A stretch of 64,000 nucleotides of DNA from Bettongia penicillata ogilbyi (GCA_023548195.1 JAJHZJ010000061.1:3678297-3742296); one strand, 5' to 3'; shown: positions 46,810 to 58,609, counted from the first letter of the stretch. Notes: generated from the sequence alone by a model not told the origin. Made by a program: numbers and translations.

Positions 46810-47568
46810 TTTCCCAGCCAGTTATTTGACTTTTGAGTCCTTTTTCAAGTGAGGGTATATTCTAGGGACGTGTAAGTTCTCAGCTCCTCCAAGGTGGCAC
46901 AGTGAAAGGAGAAGAGTTTACTCCTCTTCTCATCTGTGCTCTGGTCTGAGAGCAAACATAAGCTTTTCTGTCCAGGATATGCAAGTAGAAATTCCCTCTC
47001 CAGAGACTATGCAAGTAGAATTCCTCTCCAGGGCCTCCACCAGCTCCACCAGCCAGTGCTCCTCCTTACCCTAGAATTCCCCTCAGGGTGGAGATTCAGA
47101 TCAGTGACTCAATTCGCCCAAGATCTTTAGGTCAAACACTTCAAAAATGGCCACTGGCACTACCTGGGACTGCCTGGGGCTGGGGTTAGAGCAGAACACT
47201 GTTCCTTTCTCACCAGGTCACCCACTGACCTTTGAAGCTGTCTTTAGGGTTTGTGGGTTGAGTAATCTGGGAACCTCAGCTGCTCCCTGTGATTCCATGC
47301 CCTGAAGCCTGCTCCAGTCCTGTTCGGAGCTATGCCTCATGGCCAAGCCTGGTCTGTGCTCCCTGGACTGTGCTCTGTTGTGATAGACTTTTCTTGTCAG
47401 CCTTCTAGACTGTCTTGGGCTGGAAATCTCTTTCACTCTGTCATCTTGTGGGCTTTTGCTGCTCTAGAATTTGTTTAGAGTCATTTTTTACCGATATTTT
47501 AAGGTCTGTAGGGAGAGAGCTTTTACAGGTCCATCCTTCTACTCAGTCATCTTGGCTCTGCCCCCCTC

Positions 47569-48690
47569 TATCTCTAATTCTTTAGTCTGAGGTCAAGTGA
47601 CTTTATCTCAGCTTACACATCTACAGAATAAAAGAGTTGGAGCAGTTGATCTTTCTTGAATATTCTAGGTACCTATGATCTTTAAAAAAAGATGAATCAT
47701 GAACCAGAGCAAATGAAAAGAATTGAAAGAATGTACTACTTAGAGTCATATTTAAAATAGTATTTGGAAAATACCTGTGAGATATTTTCGTTCATAAGTC
47801 AAGATCTGACTGTCCTAATAAAATGATAATTTTTTCTTTTAAAAAAAGCACTTTATTTTGTCAGTGTACTGTTTTCTACTTCTGTGACTGAGTCATTTAT
47901 ATTAAAACTGAGTTACCACAAGAGTATAAAAGCATAATTGGTCTCATGTATTTCATGATTGTGACTGCCAGGACTGTACCCTGAAATTTTCATCAGCATA
48001 TTAATAAATGCCTTAAGGAAATATAATTTATTTATGTCCTTCTGCATAGGAATATATCAAAAATTCTACTAATAATTCTGTTTTTAAACTTCTAATTAGA
48101 GTGTTGATATGTTTCTGAAGTAATAAAAAAGCTCTTGAGGGTTGAAGAACCTTATATCTTGGTATTTCCAGAAATATCATGGTATCATAGGGGCTTCATA
48201 CCAAAATGAAAAACTGGGGCAATTGTAGGTTAGAAATTGAGAAGGAAGAAAGAAAAGGAGAGGATGGGAATGATGTATCAAAAATATGCTTGTGACTTTA
48301 TCTATTCTGTTCAGTTATAGAATTAATGCTAAAAAATGAAAAAAAAAACAAATAGACATTAAATGTGGCTAGAAAGGGTGCTCTTCATCAAGAAACAAAA
48401 ATATGGAAAAATGGAGCAGCTCCCTTTTTCCCTTGTTTCCTGAATTCTTACCTATCTGGAGACTGAAGATAATAACTGGATCAATTGAAAACAGATATCA
48501 CAATAACATCAGCATGGAAAAAGTCCAGGAGACAGTAGGAGAAAGAGGATACAATTTATAGAAAACTCACCAGCATTGCCAGGGGCAAAAGGAAGAACTG
48601 AAGAGAGAGACACAACAGTGTTCAGAAAACATTGAAAGATCTACCCTTCCCACTAGATACCTGATCATTCCTGATGAATGGAAATGAGCC
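47569..48690. other. Unique sequence
   Basis: Nothing recognised over 1.1 kb. Confidence 0.4.
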
Positions 48691-48699
48691 TGCCTGATA

Positions 48700-49112
48700 T
48701 AAGACTTAGAATTGGAAGGGAATTTTGACATCATTGAATCAAACCCTAACCTTTTATGGATGAGGTAACTGAAGCCAATGGAGATTTAATGATTTTTCCC
48801 AAAGTCCACCAAAGAATAAGTGTCAGAAGGTGAGATTTAAACTCAGTATTTATAAAGTGCTTACTAAGCACTAGTCATGACAACTAGATGGCACAGTGAA
48901 TAGAGTGCTGGGCCAGGAGTCACCTTCCTGAATTCACAGCCTGCATCAGACATTTACTAGCTGGGCAAGTTCCTCAACCCTGTTGGCCTCAGTTGCATCG
49001 TCTTTAAAATGAACTGAAGAAGGAATTAGCAAATTACTCAAGTATCTTTGCCAAGAAGACCTCAGTGGAGTCACAAAGAATCAGATACAGGGAAACAACA
49101 ATGTGCCAGGTA
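48700..49112 (+). mobile_element. Nested SINE group with MAR1-type copy
   Basis: 48700-48850 is a diverged CR1/MIR-like unit (minus). 48877-49110 is a nearly complete tRNA-headed SINE on the plus strand (ACTAGATGGCACAGTGAATAG to GAGTCACAAAGAATCAGATAC). MIR/L2-tail text flanks it on both sides (TATAAAGTGCTTACTAAGC before and GTGCCAGGTACTGTGCTAAAC after), so it sits inside an older repeat. Confidence 0.75.
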
Positions 49113-49126
49113 CTGTGCTAAACGCT

Positions 49127-49320
49127 GGGGATGGTGTTGTTGTTTGCATCAGGAGGGCAATGTCTTAACTTGCAGGTGAATTGGATTGAAGTGCAGCAGA
49201 TATGTGCAAAGTCATCAGCCTCACTCTCTCTTCCAGAGTCATCCGAATCCAATGGCAAGGAAAAGATGAAGACCACTGGAGATGACCCCTGGAGCAGTGG
49301 GAGACCTTGCCTTTTTAAGC
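49127..49320 (-). mobile_element. LINE/SINE 3'-end unit, minus-strand copy
   Basis: GTTGTTGTTTGCATCAGG tail, GCAAAGTCATCAGCCTCAC, TCTTCCAGAGTCATCCGAATCC, AGATGACCCCTGGAGCAGTG. Confidence 0.65.
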
Positions 49321-50000
49321 TAACGTCTTTCCCAGGTTTCAATTTGTCTGAGGAAACATCCGGTCAGTGATTCTAGAGTAGGTAAGAAATGGGACAAAAG
49401 ATAGCCTACTTTACCTACTCAGAAAAAACCCCAAAAAACATCAACCTGGGAGGGGAAGACCTTCAGGGTTTCTGGACAGACAGAAATAGTTTCCATTTAC
49501 ACTTCCTCAGCCATCAAAACACAAACAAAAACCAAGTGAGACTTGGGCAGGGACTAGATCATCTTTGGCTTATTTCAAATTCTGGGGATACAAAGAAAGG
49601 CAAAGTCAGTCTCTGTTCTCAAGAAGATCTCATTCTAATGGGAGTTAAAATTCTGCTTGGTCCTCTGCCTCTAGAACTAGAATTCTTTTTCCCATGCCTC
49701 TTTGTCTACCTTATATCACACTTCCTCCTGTGACTAGCTTTAGGTCACAGGGTTTAACCAAATCAAGATTCAAATCCCATCTTCTGCCTCCCAGTCCATT
49801 ACCCTTTCTACTATTTCCTGCTATACCTCATGGAGGGAGAACGAACACAGAGGAGGATATTAGCCAGTATGTGAAGGATACAATGCATTTTCAAAGTCTA
49901 TTTTATAGATGTGAAGGACACAGTAGGAGGAAAGTTCTGCAGCATATAAGTTAATATAGATGTATTTTACATATACATGTTATTCAGAAATATATGCATA
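49321..50000. other. Mostly unique, with L2 and MIR scraps
   Basis: 49566-49690 has GGGGATACAAAGAAAGGC (antisense L2). 49725-49810 has TTAGGTCACAGGGTTTAAC (MIR-like). The 114-codon frame at 49389-49733 runs across these scraps and is probably chance. Confidence 0.5.
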
Positions 50001-50007
50001 TATAATA

Positions 50008-50482
50008 ATAATAACTAGTATTTACACAGTGCTTGTGATGTGCCAGGAATTGAGCTAATCACTTTATAATTCTTATCTTATTTGTTCCTTGCAACAACTC
50101 TAGGGGTACGTACTATTAATATTCATATTTTATGCATGAGAAAACTGAGTCAAACATTTGAACTCAGGCCTTCCTAACTTCTAACCTAGGGCAGCTAGAT
50201 GGCATGGTGGATAGGGTGCTAGAACTGGAGTTAAGAAGACTCATGTTCTTGAGTTTAAAATCTGACCTCAGACTATGTGATCTTGGCATGTCACTTAAGC
50301 CTATCTGCTTCAGTTTCCTCATCCGTAAAATAAGTTAGAGTAGGAAATGGCAAACAACTCCAGTATCTTTGCCGAGAAAATCCCAAATGCGGTCATGAAG
50401 AGTCCGACATGACCGAAATGACTGAACAGCTTCCTAACTCCAGGCCTGATATCTATCCATTGCACCACCTGGCTATTGTTGC
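50008..50482 (-). mobile_element. MIR-type SINE split by MAR1-type SINE
   Basis: Left piece 50008-50187, right piece 50431-50482 (ending TTGCACCACCTGGCTATT). Confidence 0.8.
50188..50430 (+). mobile_element. tRNA-headed marsupial SINE (MAR1-type), full length
   Basis: AGGGCAGCTAGATGGCATGG head, CAGTTTCCTCATCCGTAAAAT, CCAGTATCTTTGCCGAG, and the tail GAGTCCGACATGACCG. Flanks TTCCTAACTTCTAACCT (50171-50187) and TTCCTAACTCCAGGCCT (50431-50447) form a diverged 17-bp target-site duplication. Confidence 0.9.
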
Positions 50483-50499
50483 CACATTGTTAGCAGTTG

Positions 50500-50984
50500 A
50501 AGGTACTATTATTCACTTTTCCCAAGAAAAATATCCAGATTCCTATTATCATTATTCATGGGATATGACAGCATTATTTAAGATATTAATAATGAAATAT
50601 TAGCCTCCTCAGAGCCATTTTTATTATGACTAAAATTTAATCTTTTACAAAAGAAAAAAATTTCCTGTCTTTTCTATTTGACCTATAAGGTCAATGGATT
50701 GGGACAAGATCCAGTAGGTATTATTTTCATTTGGAAAGGTACCATGCTTGTTTTTTTCAGGAGTCAGTTGCCATTTGTGTCAAATGAAGGACTGTTTTAC
50801 TAATTAACCATATGTACCATACATCTATTCCATTTTAAAACTATCTATCCATCTGTAATCTTCTGATTTCTTGCTTATTAGGCAAGTTTGCCATGGCATG
50901 GAAGTCTGGGGCGCTTACTACATAGCTCTCTTTATTCATTCATCCATGAAATGATTCAGACATAAATATACATGTGTGTGTATA
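50500..50984. other. Unique sequence
   Basis: Nothing recognised. Confidence 0.4.
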
Positions 50985-51480
50985 TATCTTGGTGGTGGTG
51001 GTCCTTTGTTTGTAAAGAGGACCCATGACATCCCAGGTGATTTCCTGACTTGTGCTTGAATTGGATTTAAGAAAGGCAGAATTGCACAGGTGTCAGTCTC
51101 ACTCTCTCTCCTAGAATCATTAAAGTCTAGTGGTAAGGCAAAAGCCAGTACTGATGACAGGCCAGGATGCTATGGATGACCTTGGCATTTTCAACTTCTG
51201 ACCAAGCTCTAAGCACTTCACAGTGTCTGCTTCAGCAGCCTTTATGACTGTTGGAACAAATCATTGTTCTCATCTGCCCATTTCACAAGAGGAACTCTTC
51301 ATATGCTTGGGATAGACATCTCTCTAACTCACCAATGAGTTGGAGGACTATTGGTCACCTTCAACCTGGTTTAGATCAATTGCAGAGACAGTTTTACCAG
51401 GGTGTGGCTGCTGCCCATGCTACAGCTTCTTGGAGACACAGGTGAGAGCTGGGTGATAAGTGGATGCCAAGGGTGAATGA
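50985..51480 (-). mobile_element. LINE/SINE 3'-end unit, longest copy
   Basis: GGTGGTGGTGGTCC, AGAGGACCCATGACATCCC, CTAGAATCATTAAAGTCTAG, GGATGACCTTGGC, GGAACAAATCATTGTTCTC and further text down to CTTGGAGACACAGGTGAGAGC. It extends the shared unit to about 490 bp. Confidence 0.65.
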
Positions 51481-51796
51481 GCAGCCCTGAAAAGGACTCA
51501 GGAACTTTCATATCAGAAGTGCTGGTCCTCCCTGAACAAAACATACATCCCATGGATGTATCTAACATTAAGAACAATGACTGGGCCCCTGGTGCTGGAG
51601 CATTAGTCCTATTCCCTTGTCTACTATGGGGCACTTTTGTTTGGATTCATCATACAAGTGGCCAGACTGAGTTCAATCACCAGAAACACCTAGACTCTAA
51701 TGACAGAACAGCTAGGATCTCTTTACATACTTTTACACTTCCTGAACTTCAGGGACAAATTATATAAAGCTTAGGATGTAGTTTATTTCTGTTGTT

Positions 51797-52030
51797 TTTG
51801 TTCAGTCATGTCTGACTCTTTGTGACCTTGTGCACCATAACAAGTCAATATTGTCCAGAGGGTTTTCTTGGCAAAGATACTAGAGTGGTTGACCATTTAC
51901 CTCTCTAGTGGATTGAAGTAAATAGAGGTTAAATGATTTGCCTAGGGTCACACAGCTAGTGTCTGAGGCCAGATTTGAACTCAAGACTTCCTGAATCCAG
52001 GCCCAATACTTTAGCCACTGAGTCACCTAC
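51797..52030 (-). mobile_element. tRNA-headed marsupial SINE (MAR1-type)
   Basis: TTGTTCAGTCATGTCTGACTC tail, TTCTTGGCAAAGATACTAGAG, TGCCTAGGGTCACACAGC, head near 52025. Confidence 0.85.
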
Positions 52031-52039
52031 TACCTCTAT

Positions 52040-53930
52040 CTAGATATCTTCAAAGATAGACACTAAAAATGTATTCAAGGTACAATGTAAATCATATATG
52101 TAGCAGATATTTATTTCTTACATACAAAAGAAATTCCAAAAGACTCAAGACTCACAACTTGTGTTAACAGAAAGACTTAAAAGAAAGTTCAGTAAAATAT
52201 ATATAACTATTGTTATGATCTCTTGGGAAGTTGATATTAAAACCTCAATAGAATGTGAAGGATTATCAAATAGTCATTCCACATTCCATGTACTCTGGGC
52301 ATCATCAAAATAATTCTTGGTTTGTTTCTTCTACAAGATGGGTCAAGCTTAGGTCTTGCCTTTTCATGGTGGTTGTCTTCTCCAAAAATGCTGGAGTAGC
52401 TGCTGGTGACTCACCACCACCACCACCCACCAACCCTCCAGCCACTTGTCAGCTCCAACCTAAAAGGCCCACGATATGCAGAACTCTTGAACACACAATG
52501 CTTTCTCCGAGTTTCTACATATCTCCTAGGGATAGATATTCACTCATTTAAGACAAAGAAAGAACGAACTTAAAAGAGGCAGCTTCAAATCCAAGCTTAG
52601 GTTTGCTTTGGCAAGTGCCATGTACACACAGACATCAGAATGTAGGATGAGCTAAATTACCCTTTTCCTGCCTTTTCAGAAAAATAGTCCTCACAGGATC
52701 CAAAAGCTGAAAGGGAAGAGAGCAACGAGGGTGAGATTTAATTGCTATAAAACCTTGTAGACCACACATCTGAATTTTTTTTGTGCATGGGAGGCAAGGG
52801 GGAGAGATGGAGAAAGAGAGAGAGACCATGTGCTAGCTTTTTGATTTACAAAATAGTTTCCTCATAGTTATGCAGAGAGAGATACAAGCTTATTTTATGA
52901 TCCTCACTCGGCAGATGAAGAAAGCTATAAGATATTTGGTGCCTTTCCCTGTCCTTTTAAACTGAAGTCTCCCAACTTTAAGTTCGATGGTACCACATGA
53001 CATCTCAGATCATCCAAAGAAATAGAACTCTTCTTTTTCAGGAATACCATGCTATCTTTCAACATAGCCTGTGTAGTTACTCTACTTAATATGCCAATAG
53101 TATGCCATAAATATAAAATGAGAAGAACAGGGAACTTCTTCATCACTGTTATTTCATCTGTAGATACAATCCATGCTAAAGAGATTATGTTAAAATAAAA
53201 TTGTGCAGTTTCCTATTACCTGTGCCCTTTTCCTTGTTGGACCACACACACACACACACCAGCAAATAAACAAACCAATAAAACTTATATTTATTTGATG
53301 TTAAATATACAGATTGAAACTGGAAATTGTGTAAAAAAAGTCTAGATGTGTTGTCTACGAGGCATCATAGCAATTAAATACCTAGAGCTACTTGGATTTT
53401 TGACTCAATTTTCATCTAAAAATTGTTGTTTCATTCAAAACCAACATTTGTCTATGGAAAAGGTAGGCCTTTAGAATGAAATGCAGGTCTCCTCTTTATT
53501 TTTTTTTTAAATAAGGAATCAATGCCTGTATTGTCATTTCTTCTCACTAGTTAGGCAAATAACTACCAAGGATAGCACTAACGATAATTTAGCTATGATT
53601 GCTTCTGATTGTCTTGGATTTCCATATCATGAAGGAGGAGGCTTAGTAGTGTTCTTTTCTGAGTACTGTCCAACTGTTTCCTAGAAACAGAAAGAAACCA
53701 TTATGGATTAAAAGATCTATGTCCACATTTAGAGGTCCTTTCAGTATCTGCAAAAGCTTTTAAAGCAGAACGATCATTCTGATCCAATAAATCTAATGTA
53801 GCCAGAGACATTGTAAACATGAGTAATTCCCTTAAAACATAAGTAATAGAACTCTAAGATAACATTGTCACTTTGGAAAGGAAGGGGAAATTTTTACTGG
53901 CCTCTCTACTAAAAGTTACCATTTTCATAG
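52040..53930. other. Unique sequence with a short CA run
   Basis: Nothing recognised except (CA)n at 53246-53262 and a short MIR-like scrap near 52890-52925. A proline-rich frame at 52255-52551 comes from a CCA/CAC run and is not convincing. Confidence 0.4.
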
Positions 53931-53934
53931 CGCC

Positions 53935-54085
53935 CTAAAGATTCCCAAATGCTCTCTTTACAATAGTCTTGAGAAGAAGGTAGTGCAAGGATTATTACCC
54001 CTTTTATATTTTACAGAAGAAGAAATTGAGGTCCAGAATAGTTAAAGCAATGCTCAAAGTTGTAGTACCTAGAAGCTAAAAAGCA
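53935..54085 (-). mobile_element. MIR-type SINE fragment
   Basis: ATAGTCTTGAGAAGAAGGTAG, TATTTTACAGAAGAAGAAATTGAG. Confidence 0.55.
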
Positions 54086-54089
54086 TTAG

Positions 54090-54600
54090 AAATAAGAACT
54101 TTTCTTTAAAACTAAAACTCTTTTAATGACTATTTTTAAAACCCCTTATATTTAAAATATTTAAAGTAAAATCAATTCTTCTCAGCGTTCTTCTCTAATT
54201 GTCATATTTCAGATTCTTGACTTCAGTCTAATATCTTTTCTTCTCTGTCATTCATTTCTTCCCACTATAGGTCTCCACTGGTAGCAACATTATTGGTCAG
54301 TTCAACTGGAGGTTTTGTTCTCTTGCTTCACTGCCATGAACCTCATGACAAAATTATCTTGTGTCCCAACATTTTTTGACAATGTAGTTTTTAATTGAAC
54401 TGAAAATCTCATGACATTCTTTTTAAATTGATATATTTTGTCTTGACACAGAAGGCATTTGCCAACAAACACTCAAACAAACCTCCCACCAAGTACATTT
54501 GCCAAAAATAGTTAAGCAAAACTGTCTAATAAATTATCACTAATAAAATGATTGGAACTGATTATACATATCACTTTCACTTTTGTAATTTATCTCTTAT
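54090..54600. other. Unique sequence
   Basis: Nothing recognised. Confidence 0.4.
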
Positions 54601-54604
54601 GAAC

Positions 54605-54740
54605 AGAAAGAATCTAGAGCTGAAAGCTTCCTTAGAGATCCTCTAATCCAGCTTCCCCATTTTACAGGTCAAGAAACTGAGTTTAAAGATTTGACCAAGG
54701 TCATACATGTGACTGAAAACACATTTAATAAGCATCAAAG
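54605..54740 (-). mobile_element. CR1/L3 or MIR-like 3' fragment
   Basis: AGAGCTGAAAGCTTCCTTAGAG, CCTCTAATCCAGCTTCC, CAAGAAACTGAGTTTAAAG: same unit type as 32985-33130. Confidence 0.55.
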
Positions 54741-54889
54741 ATTGCATTGAATCTTGATCCTTTGATTCTATAGTCCATCTCCATTTCAGAATAAGGAAGG
54801 AGGTCATTCTAAATTTCATAATTTTGTACCAGCATCATCCAGTGCTATTAATCTGTGTCCTGTTGGCTCTTGGGATTGACTAAATTTTC

Positions 54890-55120
54890 ATACTCGTAAT
54901 CATGTATGTTGTCCTTCCAGTTTTGCTTTTTTCATTCTGGATCACTCCCTACAAGTCATGTGACATTTCTCTGAAGTCTTCATATTTTTCCATACTTGTT
55001 ATTATGACACAATAATTTTTCATTGAATTCACACGCCAATTTGCTTAACCAATTTGTTTTCAACATCCTTTCTTTTTTCATATATATATGTATATGTATA
55101 CATATACATATATATATAAA
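54890..55120 (-). mobile_element. Possible decayed L1 3' fragment and AT-rich palindrome
   Basis: GACACAATAATTTTTCATTGAATTC and GCTTAACCAATTTG look like the complement of L1 3' text (AATGGCTGAACAA... region). 55080-55118 is a self-complementary TATATGTATA/TATACATATA tract. Confidence 0.4.
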
Positions 55121-55124
55121 ACAA

Positions 55125-55770
55125 AAATGACTGCTATCAATCAGTCACATAATATTGGGATCATTTGGTATATATATTTTGCTGATGAGTAGAGTCCCTG
55201 TTGTTTCATTAAGCCATATTGATTTCCAAAAGTTGGATGGCTGGACAACTTTGCCAGTAATGAATCAGGATGCTAATCTCCCCATGGCTTCTCCAGCACC
55301 ATCACTGGACCTTTACTTATTAGTTTTTCCCTGTCTGGTAAAATTCCAGTCTCAGTTACTGAGAAGCTCTGGGTCATGAGAAAGGTGCTCCAAGTAGTCT
55401 CTACTGTGTTGGAGTCTGTTGTGGAAATAGGGGGCTCAGTGAAACACTTGCCAGTAGAATCAGCCTACAGTTAGTGAGAAAACAAATGAGGAAGATGTCT
55501 CTAAAAGAGAAAGTTCAGAAGATAGGACAAATGAATTAAAGTGGACTTAGTTCCTCTCCATCATGCAATCCTTCCCCAGGAAACTCATCATTGAGAAATC
55601 TCATTGTCCTATTAGATTGAATCTTCCTAGTACTATATCTCTTCAGTAGCCTCTGCCCCTCTGAGGTCTCTGACTGGAGGGCAGGGCCAAGGTCTCCAAA
55701 GCCTTTATGGAAGGGCTACAGTCCTGTTTTCTCCATATTTTCCCACCAGTTTTTAGATTTCTTTGTTTTC
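55125..55770. other. Unique sequence
   Basis: Nothing recognised. Confidence 0.4.
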
Positions 55771-55779
55771 CACTTTCAT

Positions 55780-55985
55780 ATCCTACTCTCCCCTCCGTTA
55801 TCTTCTTCTCCATCACCCCTTTTAGTTCACTTTTAGCTCTCTTTTGTTTGTTCCCTTTCCCATTAGACTGTAAGCTCTTTGAGAGTAGGTACTTTGTTTT
55901 TATGTGGATTTTTATCTTCAGCCCAGTACCTGAAGCATAAGAAGTGCATAATAATGTTCATTGACTGACTGACTGAATTAACCCT
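55780..55985 (+). mobile_element. L2 LINE 3' terminus
   Basis: CCCATTAGACTGTAAGCTCTTTGAG, ends GCATAATAATGTTCATTGACTG. Confidence 0.8.
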
Positions 55986-56229
55986 CAAAGTAAAACTCAG
56001 GTTGACCTCAGGAAAAGTAGCTGGAGTTTATTTTCATAAACTTCCTGCATTGACAGTCTTTGCATCTCAGCTTTCCTGTAATAGTAGATCAAAGTTCTTG
56101 TTCTTTCATGTGTATATTACAATGTCTGTATTTGATAATGATTGCTACATTCATAATATAAGAAGAAAATATTGGAAAAAATAAAATAACCCCGTGTTAC
56201 CTGGAGAGAAGGGGAAATTGTAATAAAGA

Positions 56230-56700
56230 ACTGTCCTTGAAATCATAGAACAGCAGAAACTTAGAATGAAAAATATCAGAACCCAACCATCAAATTCTAT
56301 CACAACCCTAGAGTGATGAGGAACTTACTACTTTTCAAGAAAGCATAGTTCAGTTTTGGATGATTGGTAGGAATCCTTTTCTTTACCAAAAATCTGCAAC
56401 TCCATAATTTCCATTAATTCTTCTTAGTTTTTATTCATTCATTCATCAAGCATTTATCAAATTCCTACTGTATACCGGACACTTTGTGACATGTTAGGAA
56501 TACGAAGGCAAAAAAGAAATTGTTTCCACCTTAAAGGAACTTATACTGTGGAACCACACAGAACATTCCCCTTCCCTATGGCAGCCCTTTAAATACTTGA
56601 AGATAGTCATTGTGAGCTTTCCATAACCCCAGTCTTATCTTTTACAAGGTAACTTCCAAAAGTTCCTTGTATAGTAGGATCCAGCATAGTGGGTATGTGA
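56230..56700 (-). mobile_element. CR1/L3 LINE copy split by L2 terminus
   Basis: Left piece 56230-56430 (GATGAGGAACTTACTAC, GTTTTGGATGATTGGTAGGAA), right piece 56546-56700 (ACAGAACATTCCCC, CAGCCCTTTAAATACTTGAAG). In between, 56432-56545 is an antisense L2 3' end (TCAAGCATTTATCAAATTCC, GGAATACGAAGGC). Confidence 0.7.
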
Positions 56701-56824
56701 TGAGAACAGTTCTTATCCAATCAGAAATTAGTTAGGGAAGATATTTGTGATCATGCTATCCAGAAATGTATGTATTTATTATAATATTGTGGTTTTAGAA
56801 TTTGATGGAATGTAAATCATAATC

Positions 56825-56940
56825 GAGGTGGTTATCTGTGTTATCTTGGGTAAGTCACAACTTCATTGGGTCTCAGTTTCCTTATCTGTAAAAATAAAGG
56901 ATTGAAGTCTAATGATCTCTATAAGGTTGCTTTCTTCTTT
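56825..56940 (+). mobile_element. MIR-like fragment
   Basis: TTATCTTGGGTAAGTCACAAC, TCAGTTTCCTTATCTGTAAAA, GGATTGAAGTCTAATGATCTC. Confidence 0.65.
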
Positions 56941-57087
56941 TAATTATATTATCCCATAGCTAATTAATTAATTTAATTTAAAAATCATGTCATATGAATC
57001 ATGCATCAATAAAACTTATTTTTAAAAGGATCACAGGGATAAAGCTTATTTGACCTTGATAATTTACTCCCCCTAAATATGGCAAAT

Positions 57088-57345
57088 AGAGGTAGCTAGG
57101 TGGCACAGTGGATAGAACACCAGGCTGGGAATCAGGAAGATTCATCTTCCTGAGTTCAAATTCAGTCTCAGATACTTATTAGCTGTGTGACTCTGGGCAA
57201 ATCACTTAACCTTTTTGCCTCAGTTTTGTCATCTGTAAAATGAGCTGGAGAAGGAAATGATAGACTATTTCAGTATCTTTGTCAAGAAAATCCTAGATAG
57301 GGTCACAAAGAGTTGGACCTGACAGAAATGACTGACAAGAATAAG
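57088..57345 (+). mobile_element. tRNA-headed marsupial SINE (MAR1-type), full length
   Basis: GGTAGCTAGGTGGCACAGTG head, TCACTTAACCTTTTTGCCTC, TGTAAAATGAGCTGGAGAAGG, CAGTATCTTTGTCAAG, GGGTCACAAAGAGTTGGACC tail. Imperfect flanks GGCAAATA and GCCAAATA may be the target-site duplication. Confidence 0.9.
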
Positions 57346-57359
57346 CCAAATAACCACAA

Positions 57360-58260
57360 ACTTCTGCAGAAAATTCTTGGACATGAAGGTTCAGATCAAT
57401 AACAGTGTCACCCAGATACAGGCTGATAAACAATACTTTTGTTATTTGCCTCTCATTTAAGACTCATTTCTTTATATGAAAAAAAAGGAACAGTACATTT
57501 AATGGAAACACACAAAATACCACTGGTCCCAGAGGGCTTTCTTTCTCATGGCTGAATGTGTCTGGGGTCGAGATAGAGCTCATTCTTTTCTTGAGCCATG
57601 TTGTTAGTGCTTAAAACTTCCTGCACCAGCCTCTAACATCTCATGCCAGCTTTCATTGTCAGCTGCTGTCTTTGTCAGTAGTGTTACATAAGAGTCAGCA
57701 GTGAGATTATCTTTTGTTGATTTCAAGCTATTTCTGCATGTGAATTGCCAAACTGCTCTTTGGCTTAGTTATAGTTATATTTAACCTTATTCTTCTCAGT
57801 GAACCTTTTAAGGCATGACACAAAACAACCTTTTTTCCCCTGCAGGAAGATGGATTTTTATAACTGCTGGAAACTTAGAGCTTCTTTCTTTGGAGACACT
57901 GTGATGGGTATGGGTGTGGTGGAGTGTCCATGGTACCGGGGGCGGAATTCAGGAGATGGGGAGATATGTTCCTGTTTTAGCCTCTTCCCAATCACAACTC
58001 TCTTTCTTCAGGCTCAACTACAAGGAATAGTGTTGACTACCATGGATGCTAAGCCATAGGAGTTTTAGAGGAGTTATCATCCACTCAAAGCCTTTAAAGG
58101 TACCCCCTCCCATTTTGTGGTCTATAGAAAGTTAAATAGATAAGATATCTAACTTTGAAGAGTTTATGGTCCAGGATATATCTATTCACAGGAGATAAAT
58201 GAGGCTTAAGTATGTCCATCTGTTGGCTTCACTAATATTCATAATCAATATGAGTCATTG
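57360..58260. other. Repeat-free unique block
   Basis: About 900 bp without recognisable transposon. Contains GAGTCAGCAG (AP-1/MAF-like) near 57691-57700. A frame at 57799-58059 has no known domain. Confidence 0.4.
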
Positions 58261-58269
58261 TATAATTTA

Positions 58270-58480
58270 TGATAGGATCTAGAATCATAACCCAGAAAGC
58301 TGGAAGAAACCTTAGAAATTATTTAGTCCAATTCCATCATTCAGATATAAAAACTGAAACTAGGAGTTCATAGAATCATAGATTTGGATTTGATAAGGAC
58401 CTTACAGATCATCTGACTCCCTTCATTCCATGAAAAAAGGAACAGAGGCTCTGAAAGAGGAAATACCTTGCCTATATCAC
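58270..58480 (-). mobile_element. Two CR1/MIR-like 3' fragments in tandem
   Basis: CTAGAATCATAACCCAGAAAG..AGTCCAATTCC and then CATAGAATCATAGATTTGG..CTGACTCCCTTC: two decayed copies of the same unit next to each other. Confidence 0.55.
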
Positions 58481-58609
58481 CCTAGGGTACTGTCTCACTT
58501 ATGGGCTTATCTAATTATCTTCTACTTTTCCTGTGAACCAAAGTTGAAAAGGAAATTATTTCCTAGCAACACCAAAATGTATTAGAGAGAGGGAGATGTT
58601 ACTTGCCCA

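Larger units (their letters stand above)
44510..47568 (-). mobile_element. Older HAL1/L1-type element, antisense, with internal inversion
   Basis: The right end (AGTCATCTTGGCTCTGCCCCC) is the complement of the 5' end GGGGGCAGAGCCAAGATGACT. 5' UTR runs to ~46810, ORF1 from 46809 leftward, 3' UTR to ~44510. It has the ORF1-to-3' UTR layout of HAL1 and no RT. The segment 45710-46192 reads in the opposite direction. More diverged than copies 1-3. Confidence 0.8.

Noticed and set aside
52255..52551. 98-codon frame with a proline run
   Set aside because: The proline stretch is a CCA/CAC low-complexity run; no domain, splice or promoter support.
57088..57160. tRNA gene
   Set aside because: The tRNA-like text is the head of a SINE; it is not a foldable intact tRNA and similar heads occur in every copy of the family.
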